64,000 bases of DNA. Source: Halorubrum salinarum (GTDB lineage Archaea; Halobacteriota; Halobacteria; Halobacteriales; Haloferacaceae). Made by a program: the position numbers and the translations under genes. This document shows positions 34,294 through 43,672 of the stretch, piece after piece. The stretch spans positions 682,001 through 746,000 of the forward strand of contig NZ_CP053941.1 in the NCBI RefSeq assembly GCF_013267195.1, given 5' to 3'. How positions within the stretch are numbered: position 1 is the first letter of the stretch; the number at the start of each line of letters is the position of its first letter. The notes beneath the pieces were generated by a model, which was given only the letters and a program-made list of their open reading frames with translations, made no database searches and was not told the origin of the DNA.

Positions 34294-35478
34294 TCACCGC
34301 CACCGTCGAAGTATCCGCCGGATGCGATCAGAAAGCGATAAGTCACGCTTTCGGTCGCGGAACCGAAACGGCGAGAGTCCAACGGCAGACACATACACTG
34401 CGGTAACCATGGCGATGATAACCGCGTTGATCGCGACGACGGCGACAAATGGATGAACCGAGTGAAGCGAAAGGATGACCGACGCCGGAAGGAACTGGAC
34501 ATACTGCCACTCAGAGACGGACCTGACGTATGCGCCGGTTTCTGCTGGGGCGTGGAGCGTGACCGTAGTCGTGGCTGTCTTCCCCCGCTCGGCCACGAGA
34601 GAGTTCTGTGCGACATCGACGCCTGTGCTTGCCGCGTCCACGACCGCGATTCGGGGGATAGGTCCATCGTTGGTGAAGTTGTACGTGTACTCGACGGAGC
34701 CCCCCTGCTCGATAACAGTCGGGTCAGAACTTGGTGTCTGTGAGCTCACGATCGTAATGTCGTTCGTCCCTGAGGGAATCACCATGCTCGCTGTTGCCGG
34801 TATAGCGATGAGAAGGAGGATCGCGATCAGCACGACTACGGCGCTCGTCTCGCTACGCCGTTCGTGCGAACGATCTTCGCGGCCCTGCCGACGGTTTCTT
34901 CCGCCGACGGCCTCGGCGGCGAGGCTGTACCCCAAGAGCAACAGCCCGACGAGCACCATCGACGAGCCCACGTCGCCCTCGGCTAGCCCACCCAGTCCAG
35001 GAACACCGGAGAGAGCCGAAGAAGCCGCCGAGAAAGCGCCTTGGATTGCCAACACGGCCACACCAATTCGCGGAATGACAACGACATCGCCGCCCACCTG
35101 AAGGGCGACCGCTTTAATCTGTGAATCCTGAACCGGTGGTTCGGGGCCATCCTGATCGGTGAACGGATTGGCGTCACCGCGCGTGATATATCCTTGTTCA
35201 GTCTCATCAACAATCCGGTGTGTCGTCAAGCCGCCTCCCTGAAGCTCCTGCGCCTCAAACGTCACGACATCGTCTTCGCCGATATCACCGGCGAGCGCTG
35301 GTGGCACGGCGATGAATCCATCGCCGGGCGCCATGTTCGCTGGCTCAGCGTTCATACTGCCGGTCAGTACGAACCCGAGCACGATCGGCTGGCCAAGCTG
35401 TTGGCCGACGAGCATGGCGACCACGAGGACGACGAGGAGGGCCGTCACACCGGATCCGGCCAGCGATCGGAGATTCAT
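34294..35478 (-). CDS. SipW-like signal peptidase I with a fused extracellular domain
   Basis: The 394-residue product has an N-terminal membrane segment (residues 11-27) and the S26 signature. Nucleophile S41 lies in LTGSMNAEPANMAPGDG, H87 in GGGLTTHRIVDE replaces the lysine of bacterial type I enzymes, and acidic GDANPFTDQD follows (about 101-110). The serine-histidine arrangement is the archaeal/ER/SipW type. A second part has membrane segments near residues 175-195 and 215-235, a folded extracellular domain (about 240-330) and a final membrane segment (about 345-370) with a basic tail. It probably cleaves the neighbouring GTGAF-type signals; this is inference. Confidence 0.85.
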   Translation of the reverse strand: MNLRSLAGSGVTALLVVLVVAMLVGQQLGQPIVLGFVLTGSMNAEPANMAPGDGFIAVPPALAGDIGEDDVVTFEAQELQGGGLTTHRIVDETEQGYITRGDANPFTDQDGPEPPVQDSQIKAVALQVGGDVVVIPRIGVAVLAIQGAFSAASSALSGVPGLGGLAEGDVGSSMVLVGLLLLGYSLAAEAVGGRNRRQGREDRSHERRSETSAVVVLIAILLLIAIPATASMVIPSGTNDITIVSSQTPSSDPTVIEQGGSVEYTYNFTNDGPIPRIAVVDAASTGVDVAQNSLVAERGKTATTTVTLHAPAETGAYVRSVSEWQYVQFLPASVILSLHSVHPFVAVVAINAVIIAMVTAVYVSAVGLSPFRFRDRKRDLSLSDRIRRILRRWR

Positions 35479-35869
35479 TGTGGCGCGTGCGGGGTAGCGA
35501 CGCTGGGTTAGTGATAAGACCGTCTCACGTATATGTGGTTCGACGGACCACCTGTCGGTTGATATCCTCTCAGCCCTGAAGAGGTGGCTTTCGCTCGCAA
35601 CGTGGCAGTCACGAACCTACCACTGGTGGCGGCCAGAACGGAGGACCACACGGGAATCGCACCCACAAGAATGTGAATCGGGAAGCCCCGAACGAGAAAG
35701 ATGGAGTAGCCAACACGGAGTCGAGTGTGGCCGCGCAACGAGTTGCTCCGCTGAGAGGGATCTCGCCTGGCAGTTTCGGAAAATAAGTCAGTAGACACAT
35801 ACACAATTTTATACAATAACATCTAAACAAAATGGTTCGATATTTAACACATGATAACAATATATCAGT
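35479..35869. other. AT-rich intergenic region with no convincing gene
   Basis: The first part contains a relic IS605-type end at 35564-35597. From about 35600 to 35780 there are long open frames but no start, signal or family resemblance, and base use differs from real genes. From 35800 to 35869 the DNA is AT-rich with a TATA-like box (CGATATTTAAC) at 35837-35847, the promoter of the small membrane gene at 35870. Confidence 0.55.
35564..35597. mobile_element. relic IS200/IS605-type terminal hairpin
   Basis: The sequence CCTCTCAGCCCTGAAGAGG at 35566-35584 followed by TGGCTTTCGCTC resembles the intact left end of the tnpA-tnpB element at 59.7 kb (CCCCGCCCTGAAGGGCGAGGC then TTTCGCCTC). No transposase gene is nearby. 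It is probably the scar of a lost or decayed element. Confidence 0.45.
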
Positions 35870-36157
35870 ATGCGGAAACCACGGGTCCGCGATGAACAGA
35901 GAGTCCCATCATCGACGCAGACCTACGAGAGCAACGCCAAATTGCTTGGACTCCTTCTGTGGACCCTGGTTGTGGCTCAGATGTCTGTGTTTATTCTTCT
36001 TCGCGACCAGCTACGCATCCTCTCTCCAGGACAAATAGTGTCGCTCCTATTCAGTATCGGTAGTGTTGTTGCGGTCATGCTGATCGCTTGGCCACTGCTG
36101 TATCGATTACTCAGTGGGTGGCGTCACACAGATCACGATGTAACCGATATTCTCTAA
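35870..36157 (+). CDS. small membrane protein of unknown function
   Basis: The 95-residue product has two hydrophobic helices (residues about 24-45 and 56-78) with a polar start rich in R and S. A TATA box lies 25-30 bp upstream. No family recognised. Base composition is low in GC, as in the rest of this half of the window. Confidence 0.55.
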   Translation: MRKPRVRDEQRVPSSTQTYESNAKLLGLLLWTLVVAQMSVFILLRDQLRILSPGQIVSLLFSIGSVVAVMLIAWPLLYRLLSGWRHTDHDVTDIL

Positions 36158-36384
36158 ACAGTCCAAACGTCGGGCGAAATCCAGAAGGACCCAATACAGA
36201 AGACTGACTGAGAACTATTCACTCGTGGGAGACTCACCTCTAATGAGGTCGGGTCACAGAGCTCTTACAGACGGTATTGTGCTAAGGATCGAAATTAGGC
36301 CCACCATATCAGTGGCAAGACGAGAGTCAACGGCTTCAGCTATGAGAGAGACGTAATCCCGAAATTAACAAGCGTCAACATCCG

Positions 36385-37353
36385 TCAGTCGTTCGGTACA
36401 GACCGATCCTGGTGTGTTTCTGTATCTTCAGTCGGGTTCCTCGTGTCGGTGCGAACGATGTCCACAAACCGTGCCGCCGTCTTTGCTGAAAGCTGATCAC
36501 GAAGCCGTTGGATCAGGTGTGTTCGGCGCCGGACCTCCGTTTGGCTAACCGCACGAACGAGCGAGAGCGCACGACGGAGTTGAGTCTCCTGCCACGACTG
36601 CTCACGGGCTTCATACGTACGAATGGCCCGGGCAAATTCGACTTTACTGAATTCTGGCCAATACGGTGTACAAAAGTAAACGGCGGCCTCATTGCCGCTC
36701 GCATGCCACGGGAGGAAATTTGAGGTGCGTTCGTCTCCGCCAGTTCGGATAACTAAGTCGACATCCTGAACGGGCTGCTGATACAATTGCTCGCCGATCA
36801 TCTCTGCCGTGATTTCCTCCGGTTTCAATTCACTATCCGCAACTTGTCGTGTGAGCCGCTGTGCTGTCCGCAACAGTTCATTTCGACCGCCGTATGCTAA
36901 AGCGATGTTCAGTTTGAGTGTGTCGTACTGTTGGGTTCGGTCTTCAGCGTACGCAACCGCATCGACCACGCGGTCGGGAAGCCGTTGGATTTCACCTAAT
37001 CCGTGTATCGAGACCTCGTTATCATGAACCAGGTCAGCATCCGCAAACGAATACAATCGGTCCTCAATGAGATCAAAGAGGTCAGTGAGTTCCTCATCTG
37101 GTCGTGCAAAATTCTCTGTTGAGAAGGTGTACAATGTGACTTCAGTAATATCGAACTCGGAACACCAATGTAGCATGTCTTCAGTGGTCTCCGCACCGTG
37201 AGCATGCCCATCTGACGGATCAAGACCTCGTTCACGGGCGTACCGCCGGTTTCCGTCCTGGATCACAGCAACGTGATCTGGTGTCAGAGCAAGTGACTGC
37301 TTAATCTCGCCAATATAGATGTTGCGAAGCCACTGTCTCGCCCGCTTAAACAT
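36385..37353 (-). CDS. uppS: cis-prenyltransferase (undecaprenyl/polyprenyl diphosphate synthase family)
   Basis: The 322-residue product matches the UppS family, which makes the long isoprenoid carriers used for glycan transfer. It has VAVIQDGNRRYARERG (residues about 29-44, catalytic D), HGAETTEDMLHWC, TLYTFSTENF, RTGGDERTSNFLPW with the family arginine, and YWPEF. Length is somewhat above bacterial enzymes because of a C-terminal helical tail (about 265-322). The start at 37353 gives MFKRARQWLRNIYIGEIKQSL, the usual archaeal start, and a TATA-like TTAATTAAC lies about 30 bp upstream. Haloarchaea normally also carry a core copy elsewhere; this one has island-like composition. Confidence 0.9.
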   Translation of the reverse strand: MFKRARQWLRNIYIGEIKQSLALTPDHVAVIQDGNRRYARERGLDPSDGHAHGAETTEDMLHWCSEFDITEVTLYTFSTENFARPDEELTDLFDLIEDRLYSFADADLVHDNEVSIHGLGEIQRLPDRVVDAVAYAEDRTQQYDTLKLNIALAYGGRNELLRTAQRLTRQVADSELKPEEITAEMIGEQLYQQPVQDVDLVIRTGGDERTSNFLPWHASGNEAAVYFCTPYWPEFSKVEFARAIRTYEAREQSWQETQLRRALSLVRAVSQTEVRRRTHLIQRLRDQLSAKTAARFVDIVRTDTRNPTEDTETHQDRSVPND

Positions 37354-37746
37354 TTTGTGTGAGTATACCTCATCACGTGTGTTAATTAAGGTGTTCACTT
37401 GACATGGTGCGGCGGAGAATTACCGTACCCTGTGTGCTCACGGCTGATGCTGGTCGTCTGTGAGGCGAAACTGCCTTGCTCCAGTACGATTACGTCCCTG
37501 TCCATTTCGAAGTCACGGTAGAATACGGGGATGTCCACACAGTCACATCGGCCTCGCTGTCGAAATACAGACTCACCGTCGTTTGAAAGTGGAGGTGTAG
37601 CGCCGTATTCAGCTCAGACCTGAGATTCAACAGGAAGTGTATGGCTTCAGGAGTTCAGGCCGAAGCTAGTGGGCTTTCACCTCGCTACCGTGAACACAGC
37701 CACAGTTCTGTGGGGCCGACGCGAGACGCATGAAGATGCGAGCCAA
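37354..37746. other. intergenic region, possible decayed gene, nothing supported
   Basis: Roughly 390 bases between uppS and the ABC permease genes. One leftward stretch (about 37500-37650) reads open for 55-60 codons but lacks a start and any family resemblance. Composition is near the local average. It may hold a remnant of an older gene. No RNA or repeat seen. Confidence 0.4.
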
Positions 37747-38982
37747 TTAATTAATCAAGCCGCGAGCGGACGTCACACGAGTAACACGCCACACTCCCAA
37801 GATTCCTCCAAGCAGTGCGAATCCACCAGCAACAATTCCACCAGCAACGTAGGCATACCCTGGCACCTGGACGAGTCCCTCGAATCCGGTCACAGTAAAC
37901 GCAAGCTGGTCAAGGGCAGCCGCAAGCGGCGGGGTAAAAGCGATGCCCAGAAGATATCCTCCGAAGGCAATACTGACTGCTTGGACGATCGCAATACCAG
38001 CAATACCACGCCGAGTTGCCCCAGTGGCACGGAGCACAGCAAACGGTTTGCGCTGGATGTACACTAACGATAAGAGCAGATTCAATGCGAGCATCCCACC
38101 AGCAACTACACCTAACACCACAAGGCTCGTACCGGCAGCGAGTACAACCGCCTGCTGTTGGAGTACTTCGACGAACTGCTCTTGATTCGTGCGGAATGTA
38201 TACTCGGGATATGCGGTGGCAAGGTCTTTCCGAACGGCCTCGCGGTCGGCACCGTCGACAGTGCTGATGGTAATCAGGGTTGCGCTATCATCATACGCAT
38301 TACCAGTAAGCGTCTGGAGTTCGCTCAGCCGCAGGGTAACAGTGGATGTCCCCAAGAAATTCGAAAAAGTGGGCGAGACCCCCACAATTTCGAACTCGTG
38401 AGCGCGGGCACTCGCAATGGTCCCACCGACGTGGATGGAATCTCCGACAGTCACGTTGTGTTGCGCGGCAAACTCAGGCGAAACCAGCGCTTGATGAGTG
38501 AAATTCCCGCTGTAATTGCCATCAGCGTAGTGTGTATTTGGACCAGTAAATCCCTCGCCGGCTGTTATGCGGACGGAACCACCTGCTCCTGGTGTTCCGC
38601 TGCCAACAATCGTCTCGAACTCTTCACCGTCAGTGCTGACGTAGACAACTTGGAATGCCAGTGGGACTGCTGTTTGGACATCCTCGTGTTGTTCGATCTG
38701 TGTAGCGACTGTGTGTGCGTTTGGAACTGGATTTTGGAAGCCGCCAACAGAGCCGGGCGCGAGATTGATTGGACCGCCGGTAACCCACAGATCACGGTCT
38801 GCTTCGTTGAATAACTCATTTCCAGTTTCGGTGACGCCCGTCCCAACACCAGCAAGCAGGGTCACAGATAAGACGGCAAGCGCAATACCGATGACAGCAA
38901 GGACAGTTCGGGTTTTATCCCAGCGTAGCTGTCGAAAGGCAATCCATATCTGCCCGAAAATCTGTCTGAGTCGTGTGTTCAT
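37747..38982 (-). CDS. FtsX/MacB-like ABC transporter permease
   Basis: The 411-residue permease has an N-terminal membrane segment (residues about 25-47), a long extracellular domain (about 48-255) and three C-terminal segments (about 275-300, 325-350 and 370-395). This is the MacB/FtsX four-helix layout. The first helix region is RTVLAVIGIALAVLSVTLLAG, as in LolE-like permeases. The upstream permease and ATPase genes overlap each other, and this one overlaps the middle gene by four bases. It probably acts in a complex that moves or pulls on surface proteins or lipids. Confidence 0.85.
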   Translation of the reverse strand: MNTRLRQIFGQIWIAFRQLRWDKTRTVLAVIGIALAVLSVTLLAGVGTGVTETGNELFNEADRDLWVTGGPINLAPGSVGGFQNPVPNAHTVATQIEQHEDVQTAVPLAFQVVYVSTDGEEFETIVGSGTPGAGGSVRITAGEGFTGPNTHYADGNYSGNFTHQALVSPEFAAQHNVTVGDSIHVGGTIASARAHEFEIVGVSPTFSNFLGTSTVTLRLSELQTLTGNAYDDSATLITISTVDGADREAVRKDLATAYPEYTFRTNQEQFVEVLQQQAVVLAAGTSLVVLGVVAGGMLALNLLLSLVYIQRKPFAVLRATGATRRGIAGIAIVQAVSIAFGGYLLGIAFTPPLAAALDQLAFTVTGFEGLVQVPGYAYVAGGIVAGGFALLGGILGVWRVTRVTSARGLIN

Positions 38983-40211
38983 GAGCGGGTGAGTGCTGCC
39001 AACACGTCTGTCTGTGTTGTGAGGTACAACGGGTACGGAACAGCAAGCACGCCGACCGCGACGGCTGCGGCCAGCGCATACAGGATGATACCGGGTGTGA
39101 GTGTCGCCAGCGTCGTAACACCGACAAACTCCGCGATAGCGACGTTCAGACCAACAACTCCGACACTCCCGAGAGCAACACCAAGCAGCCCGCCAAGCAC
39201 GGCAACAGTAACCGTCTCCGTAATGACAACCAGGACCCGAGCCCGTGCCGAGAAGCCGACAGCGCCGAGGATAGCGATCTCTTGACGGCTCGCAGTTAGC
39301 TCTAAGCCCATCATTGTCGCGACGAACGCGACCCCAATCCCCCCAGCAACAACAGTGGCAGCCAGCGCCATCGCGAGCGGTAAGCTCGTGGCCGATGTTT
39401 CTGCGCCAGTCAGCCCGACACGTGAAACCACGCTCGTCCCCGGATAAATATCAGTAAGCAGTGAGTGAACGCTGGGGTCAGTCGTACTCACCAGAATCTG
39501 GTCAGCGGTATCACTGCTGGTCTGGCCCGTGAGTGTTTGAAGTTCAGCAAGCGGCATCACAACCGCTGGCACCTCACCCACGCCAGCGTCGAGATTCGTG
39601 TCTGTCACGTGGGAGACGGTCCCAGTTCGGGTGCTCCCACCGAGTGTGAGTTCATCCTGTTGTGTCACGTTGAGTTCAGTGGCAACAGCAGGGGAGATGA
39701 CCATCTGTCCTGTCCACGGCCCAGCGTATGACCCGCTGTCATAATGGACGTATGAGTCCGCTAATGGAGTCGTATTGAGTCCGGCAACATGTCGCCCGGA
39801 TTCGGGGATCACGCCCAGCGCGAGGACATACGTCTGCTCGTCGGTTGCTGGGTGCCGAAGCTGAATCGGGGTGATCGCAACGGGAGTGACGTAGTCAATC
39901 CGTGAATCCGCGCGTAACTGGGCCGTAATGCGATGGACCTCGCTCAGTTGGGCTCCCTCTGCGTTGAGTGGGACGCTCCCTGCGCCCGACTCGTCAGGGA
40001 CGATCCAGTAGTCGATATCCTCACTCTGGACGGTTGCGCCACCAGCGAGCCCCGCTGACAGACTCGTGACAACGACCAACAAGGCGACCGCAAGGGCAAC
40101 ACCGGTGATTGAGACGAGTGTGCGGCCGCGCGCGCCTGTTCGGAGGCGCCCAACAACGCGTCGCACACCGAGGCCACAGACCCCTGCCAATTGACGTAGC
40201 CGGCTACTCAC
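38979..40211 (-). CDS. FtsX/MacB-like ABC transporter permease
   Basis: The 410-residue permease has the same layout as its neighbour: first membrane segment at about residues 30-52, a large extracellular part (YWIVPDESGAGSVPLNAEG onward) and three C-terminal segments (about 275-395, with ALAATVVAGGIGVAFVATMM). Both ends overlap neighbours by four bases (ATGA type), so the genes are translationally coupled. It forms a heteromeric transporter with the other permease and the LolD-like ATPase. Confidence 0.85.
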   Translation of the reverse strand: MSSRLRQLAGVCGLGVRRVVGRLRTGARGRTLVSITGVALAVALLVVVTSLSAGLAGGATVQSEDIDYWIVPDESGAGSVPLNAEGAQLSEVHRITAQLRADSRIDYVTPVAITPIQLRHPATDEQTYVLALGVIPESGRHVAGLNTTPLADSYVHYDSGSYAGPWTGQMVISPAVATELNVTQQDELTLGGSTRTGTVSHVTDTNLDAGVGEVPAVVMPLAELQTLTGQTSSDTADQILVSTTDPSVHSLLTDIYPGTSVVSRVGLTGAETSATSLPLAMALAATVVAGGIGVAFVATMMGLELTASRQEIAILGAVGFSARARVLVVITETVTVAVLGGLLGVALGSVGVVGLNVAIAEFVGVTTLATLTPGIILYALAAAVAVGVLAVPYPLYLTTQTDVLAALTRS

Positions 40212-40912
40212 GTCTCTCGGCGTCCATCACGCAGTTTGATCACGCGGTCTGTTCGGGAGAGGGTATACTCATCGTGTGACGCGATGACGACGGCCCGGTC
40301 CGTAGCAATATCAGTCAACACATCAAGCACCTGTTTGCCGGTCTCGCGATCGAGTTCGCCGGTCGGTTCATCAGCAATCACGACCGCTGGATCCGCAGCG
40401 AGTGCCCGGGCGATCGCGACGCGCTGTTGTTCGCCGCCGCTTAACGAGCCGGGGCGGTGTTTGTGACGCCCGTCGAGGCCGACCGCGTCAAGCAACTCCG
40501 TGGCGCGGTCACGCCGTTTGCGACGGCTGTCACCGGCCTGAACAAGCGGCAGCGCGACGTTTTCAACAGCGGTGAGCGCGGGCAAGAGGTGAAAGCGTTG
40601 GAATACCATCCCAATATGCGACCGGCGAAATGCGGTTCGTTCACGCGACGAGAGGGTTTGGATTGAGGTTCCGTAGATCTGAATATCACCGGCCGTTGGC
40701 GTATCAAGGCCTGCGAGCAGGTGAAGCAGTGTGGATTTGCCGCTGCCACTCGGTCCCGCAACCCCGACGACCGACCCGTGTGTGATTTCACACGAGACGT
40801 TGTCGAGCGCCGTCACGGTGGTCCCGCTCGTCCCGAACCGGCCTGTGCTGCCGTCGTACCGACGGGTCACGTCCGAGCAGACGACCGGGGCTGAGCTGTG
40901 CTGAGTTGCCAT
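40208..40912 (-). CDS. LolD/MacB-type ABC transporter ATPase
   Basis: The 234-residue ATPase has Walker A GPSGSGKSTLLHLLAG (residues about 52-67), a Q-loop near FQRF, signature LSGGEQQRVAIARAL (about 157-171), Walker B VVIADEPTGELD and the H-loop (VVIASHDEY). The DEPTGELD phrase and the short length are typical of LolD/MacB-family subunits. It is the first gene of a three-gene operon with two FtsX-like permeases. Next upstream, on the same strand, lies a large surface glycoprotein gene, a possible substrate or partner. Confidence 0.92.
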   Translation of the reverse strand: MATQHSSAPVVCSDVTRRYDGSTGRFGTSGTTVTALDNVSCEITHGSVVGVAGPSGSGKSTLLHLLAGLDTPTAGDIQIYGTSIQTLSSRERTAFRRSHIGMVFQRFHLLPALTAVENVALPLVQAGDSRRKRRDRATELLDAVGLDGRHKHRPGSLSGGEQQRVAIARALAADPAVVIADEPTGELDRETGKQVLDVLTDIATDRAVVIASHDEYTLSRTDRVIKLRDGRRET

Positions 40913-40946
40913 GTGGAGGGCGGGTGAAAGAGTCGTGTGTTAGCGA

Positions 40947-43475
40947 CTACTCTTGCTCATTGACGAAGTAGTAGATGAACCCGCCGGCAATCAGAAGGCC
41001 AAACAGGAGGGCAACGAGAGCGATGCCGATGTTCCCGCCGTCATCGCCGTCATCCCCACCAGTACCATCGGTACCGTCAGTACCGTCGGTGCCATCTGTA
41101 TCGGCACTCACCACAGAGACATCACCGGCGCTGACCGCGTTGACGGTGACTTCGAAGTCACCTGTTTCGGCGACGCTCACCTCAAATGTTTCCTCCGTGG
41201 TTTCACCACCATCAATGGTCACCGTTCGCGTCTCAACGACGTCTCCGTCAACGAGCACTTCCAACTCGGTTTCTCCGGTCTCATCACCGGTATTTTCGAC
41301 CGTCGCTACGACATCGAACGCCTCATCGACCGTAACTTCGGTTGCGCTGAGGCTAGCCTCGGTGACCGAAAGGGAAGCGGGCTCAACTGCCGTGATTGCG
41401 AACGTGGAGAAGCCAGGCACCTCAGCCACGAACTCGCCATTGCCGCGGTGCGTCGTCTCGAAGCGTTCCCACGCACCCCGTGTCTCGTTGTACCGCTGGA
41501 GTTGGACGTTTTCCGGAGCCACGTCGTTTTCCTCAAGCCGCTCGAGGTCAACCGTGAAGTCCCACTCAACACTGTTGTAGTCCTCATCGGTGAGGTTCCC
41601 TGCGTCCACGTCGACGTACGTGAAGGGGGTGCCAGTCTCAACCGGCGGTGCCGTTTCCGGCGGATCGTCGCTCGTCGAGACGTTCACGGAGAAGGTGTCG
41701 CGATCCTGTGCGAGATTCACCGTGAAGTTCCGGACTGAGGCCCCGTTCCGGGACACGTTCCGGCCGACACCGAACCGGGTCGGCGTATTCGCGCGGATGT
41801 TTTGGACCGTGACTGACGCGCCACCCTCACGCTCAACAATCGTGAGATCCTCCGGCGCTGGTTCGACGACCTCTGGTGGCTCGTCATCAGCAGGTTCGTC
41901 GTCGGGATCACTGGGATCATCGTCGTCATCATCATCGCCGGGGCCGGGACCCGGACCCGGACCCGGACCGGAGCCGGGACTCGTATCGATACTATCGACG
42001 ATGTCGATGGTGGTCCGGCTCGTGCTGATGTTGCCGTCTTCTTGATCAGCGGCAATATGGAGCACAGTATACTCACCAGTCTCCCACGCATCAAGCGTCT
42101 CAACCTCGATCGTCTCCTCCCCAGTGGCGTTGCCAATGGCGGTCATCGAGGCATTAAGCGTTGTATCACCAACAGCGTTGAACGTGGCTGCGTCACCAGC
42201 CTGGTCGCGAACGTTGAATCCATCGACAATCGCATTCCGAATATCAAAGAAGCTGCTCGCTTGCTCCTCAGTACTCACGGTGCCTGAGAAGCGGCCAGCC
42301 GCAATCTCCGTACCAGAGATTCTGACATTTGGCGCGACGTTCGCAACACCCTGAATCTCGGCGATTGACGAGTTGACTGTAACATTGCCAGTCCGTAGGT
42401 CACGCGAGAACTCATCGTCGATGATGATCCGACTGGAGCTTTGACTAAACGTACTCTCGTCCATCACGACGACAGCGTGTGAAACATCGCCGTCCGCAGC
42501 AAGGTTAGCCGTCGCATCTACGGAGACATTGGTACCTGCTTCAACCTCACCATTTGTCGTGGCGACATCAATTGTCGATGCCGCTTCTTGAGCAGTGACA
42601 GCATCAACTGAGAGGGCGGTCGTTCCGTTGAAGAACGGCCGATCATCGCCTGCTTCATACACCTCGCCACCGACATGACCGATTAAAAGGTACGTCCCTG
42701 CCTCGTCGAGGTTAATGGTCGCTTCTGCCTTCCCATTATCAATCACGCCTCCAGATGTAGTACTGAATTCGGTGAGATTCAAGAACTCTTCAGAAGTAAG
42801 TGCTTGCTCAAACCGCTCTGTCGTCAGCGTCTGGTTCGCTTCAAACGAGTCGGCAAACTGCTCGAACTTCTCAGTCCCATCGAAGAAGTCACGAACTGTC
42901 CCGAACCGCACCTCGTTTTGATCTTGGACAGTCTGATTAAAGTCGTCGTACCCATCGACGTCTTCAAGCGCTCGCTCGACTTCTTCAACCGTGACATTTT
43001 GAGCGTCAAGGAACACCTCTGTCGTATCTCGCTCCGCATCGATCCGAGTAACAAGGACCTTAAATTCTTGTCCATCGAATTTGTACGTGTCTGCCAAGTT
43101 TTGCGAAGATAATTTGAAAGAAATTTGTGTATCTTGGTTGAACACCCCCTCTTGTGCGGTTCCAATTTCAATGAATGCTCTCGGGGTGTCCAAATTTACC
43201 GTTGGGCTATCAATGAGTGTAGCCGCGTTACTCCGATCAACAACCGCAGGCCGAAGCGGGGCTCGTTCCCAAACAGCTAATTCATCGGTGATGTTTACCG
43301 TTTCAACGTCGTGCGTAACCACTGGATCCCCCGGCTGAACTGCGGCCGGCGTTCCTGTTTGCGTGGCGCCGCCTGTTGCGGCAAGCGCTCCCCCGACGAA
43401 TGGCCCCATCAGTGAGGTAATCATGATGAGGCTGAATAAAATAGCGAGTACGGTCTGTCTCGCTGAACGTGTCAT
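40947..43475 (-). CDS. large surface glycoprotein with PGF-pre-PGF and CARDB domains
   Basis: The 842-residue protein has an N-terminal signal peptide (MTRSARQTVLAILFSLIMI, cleavage near VGGALA), a long secreted part and a C-terminal membrane helix (GNIGIALVALLFGLLIAGGFIYYF) before NEQE. Residues about 495-520 form an acidic and proline-rich linker. A PGF-pre-PGF domain lies at about 535-700 (TPFTYVDVDAGNLTDEDYNSVEWDF, PGFSTFAITAV). A CARDB-like Ig domain follows (about 705-795). Several NxT/S sites suggest N-glycosylation. The final anchor is a plain membrane helix rather than a PGF-CTERM. A GATATAAACC box lies about 25 bp upstream of the ATG. Confidence 0.85.
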   Translation of the reverse strand: MTRSARQTVLAILFSLIMITSLMGPFVGGALAATGGATQTGTPAAVQPGDPVVTHDVETVNITDELAVWERAPLRPAVVDRSNAATLIDSPTVNLDTPRAFIEIGTAQEGVFNQDTQISFKLSSQNLADTYKFDGQEFKVLVTRIDAERDTTEVFLDAQNVTVEEVERALEDVDGYDDFNQTVQDQNEVRFGTVRDFFDGTEKFEQFADSFEANQTLTTERFEQALTSEEFLNLTEFSTTSGGVIDNGKAEATINLDEAGTYLLIGHVGGEVYEAGDDRPFFNGTTALSVDAVTAQEAASTIDVATTNGEVEAGTNVSVDATANLAADGDVSHAVVVMDESTFSQSSSRIIIDDEFSRDLRTGNVTVNSSIAEIQGVANVAPNVRISGTEIAAGRFSGTVSTEEQASSFFDIRNAIVDGFNVRDQAGDAATFNAVGDTTLNASMTAIGNATGEETIEVETLDAWETGEYTVLHIAADQEDGNISTSRTTIDIVDSIDTSPGSGPGPGPGPGPGDDDDDDDPSDPDDEPADDEPPEVVEPAPEDLTIVEREGGASVTVQNIRANTPTRFGVGRNVSRNGASVRNFTVNLAQDRDTFSVNVSTSDDPPETAPPVETGTPFTYVDVDAGNLTDEDYNSVEWDFTVDLERLEENDVAPENVQLQRYNETRGAWERFETTHRGNGEFVAEVPGFSTFAITAVEPASLSVTEASLSATEVTVDEAFDVVATVENTGDETGETELEVLVDGDVVETRTVTIDGGETTEETFEVSVAETGDFEVTVNAVSAGDVSVVSADTDGTDGTDGTDGTGGDDGDDGGNIGIALVALLFGLLIAGGFIYYFVNEQE

Positions 43476-43672
43476 GGATAGTAATTTTTGGCATTCGGTT
43501 TATATCTTTCCTACTTGTCGGGGTACTATGAATTAGCCTCACCTGAAGCATCGCTCACAAGCAACGCTCATTTTTCAAGAGTTTCACTCTTTCTCGCTCC
43601 CAAAGAATCGGCTTTCACCTCGACCCCGATGTGATCACAAAACTGATACTGTTCTACCTATCCAGTTAACAC

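Noticed and set aside
35600-35822. Leftward open frames of 83-104 codons in the gap after the signal peptidase
   Set aside because: No signal, family motif or consistent base use, and the frames overlap the relic IS end; treated as non-coding.
37500-37650. Open stretch of 55-60 codons before the permease genes, considered as a decayed protein
   Set aside because: No start and no recognised motif; left as unannotated.
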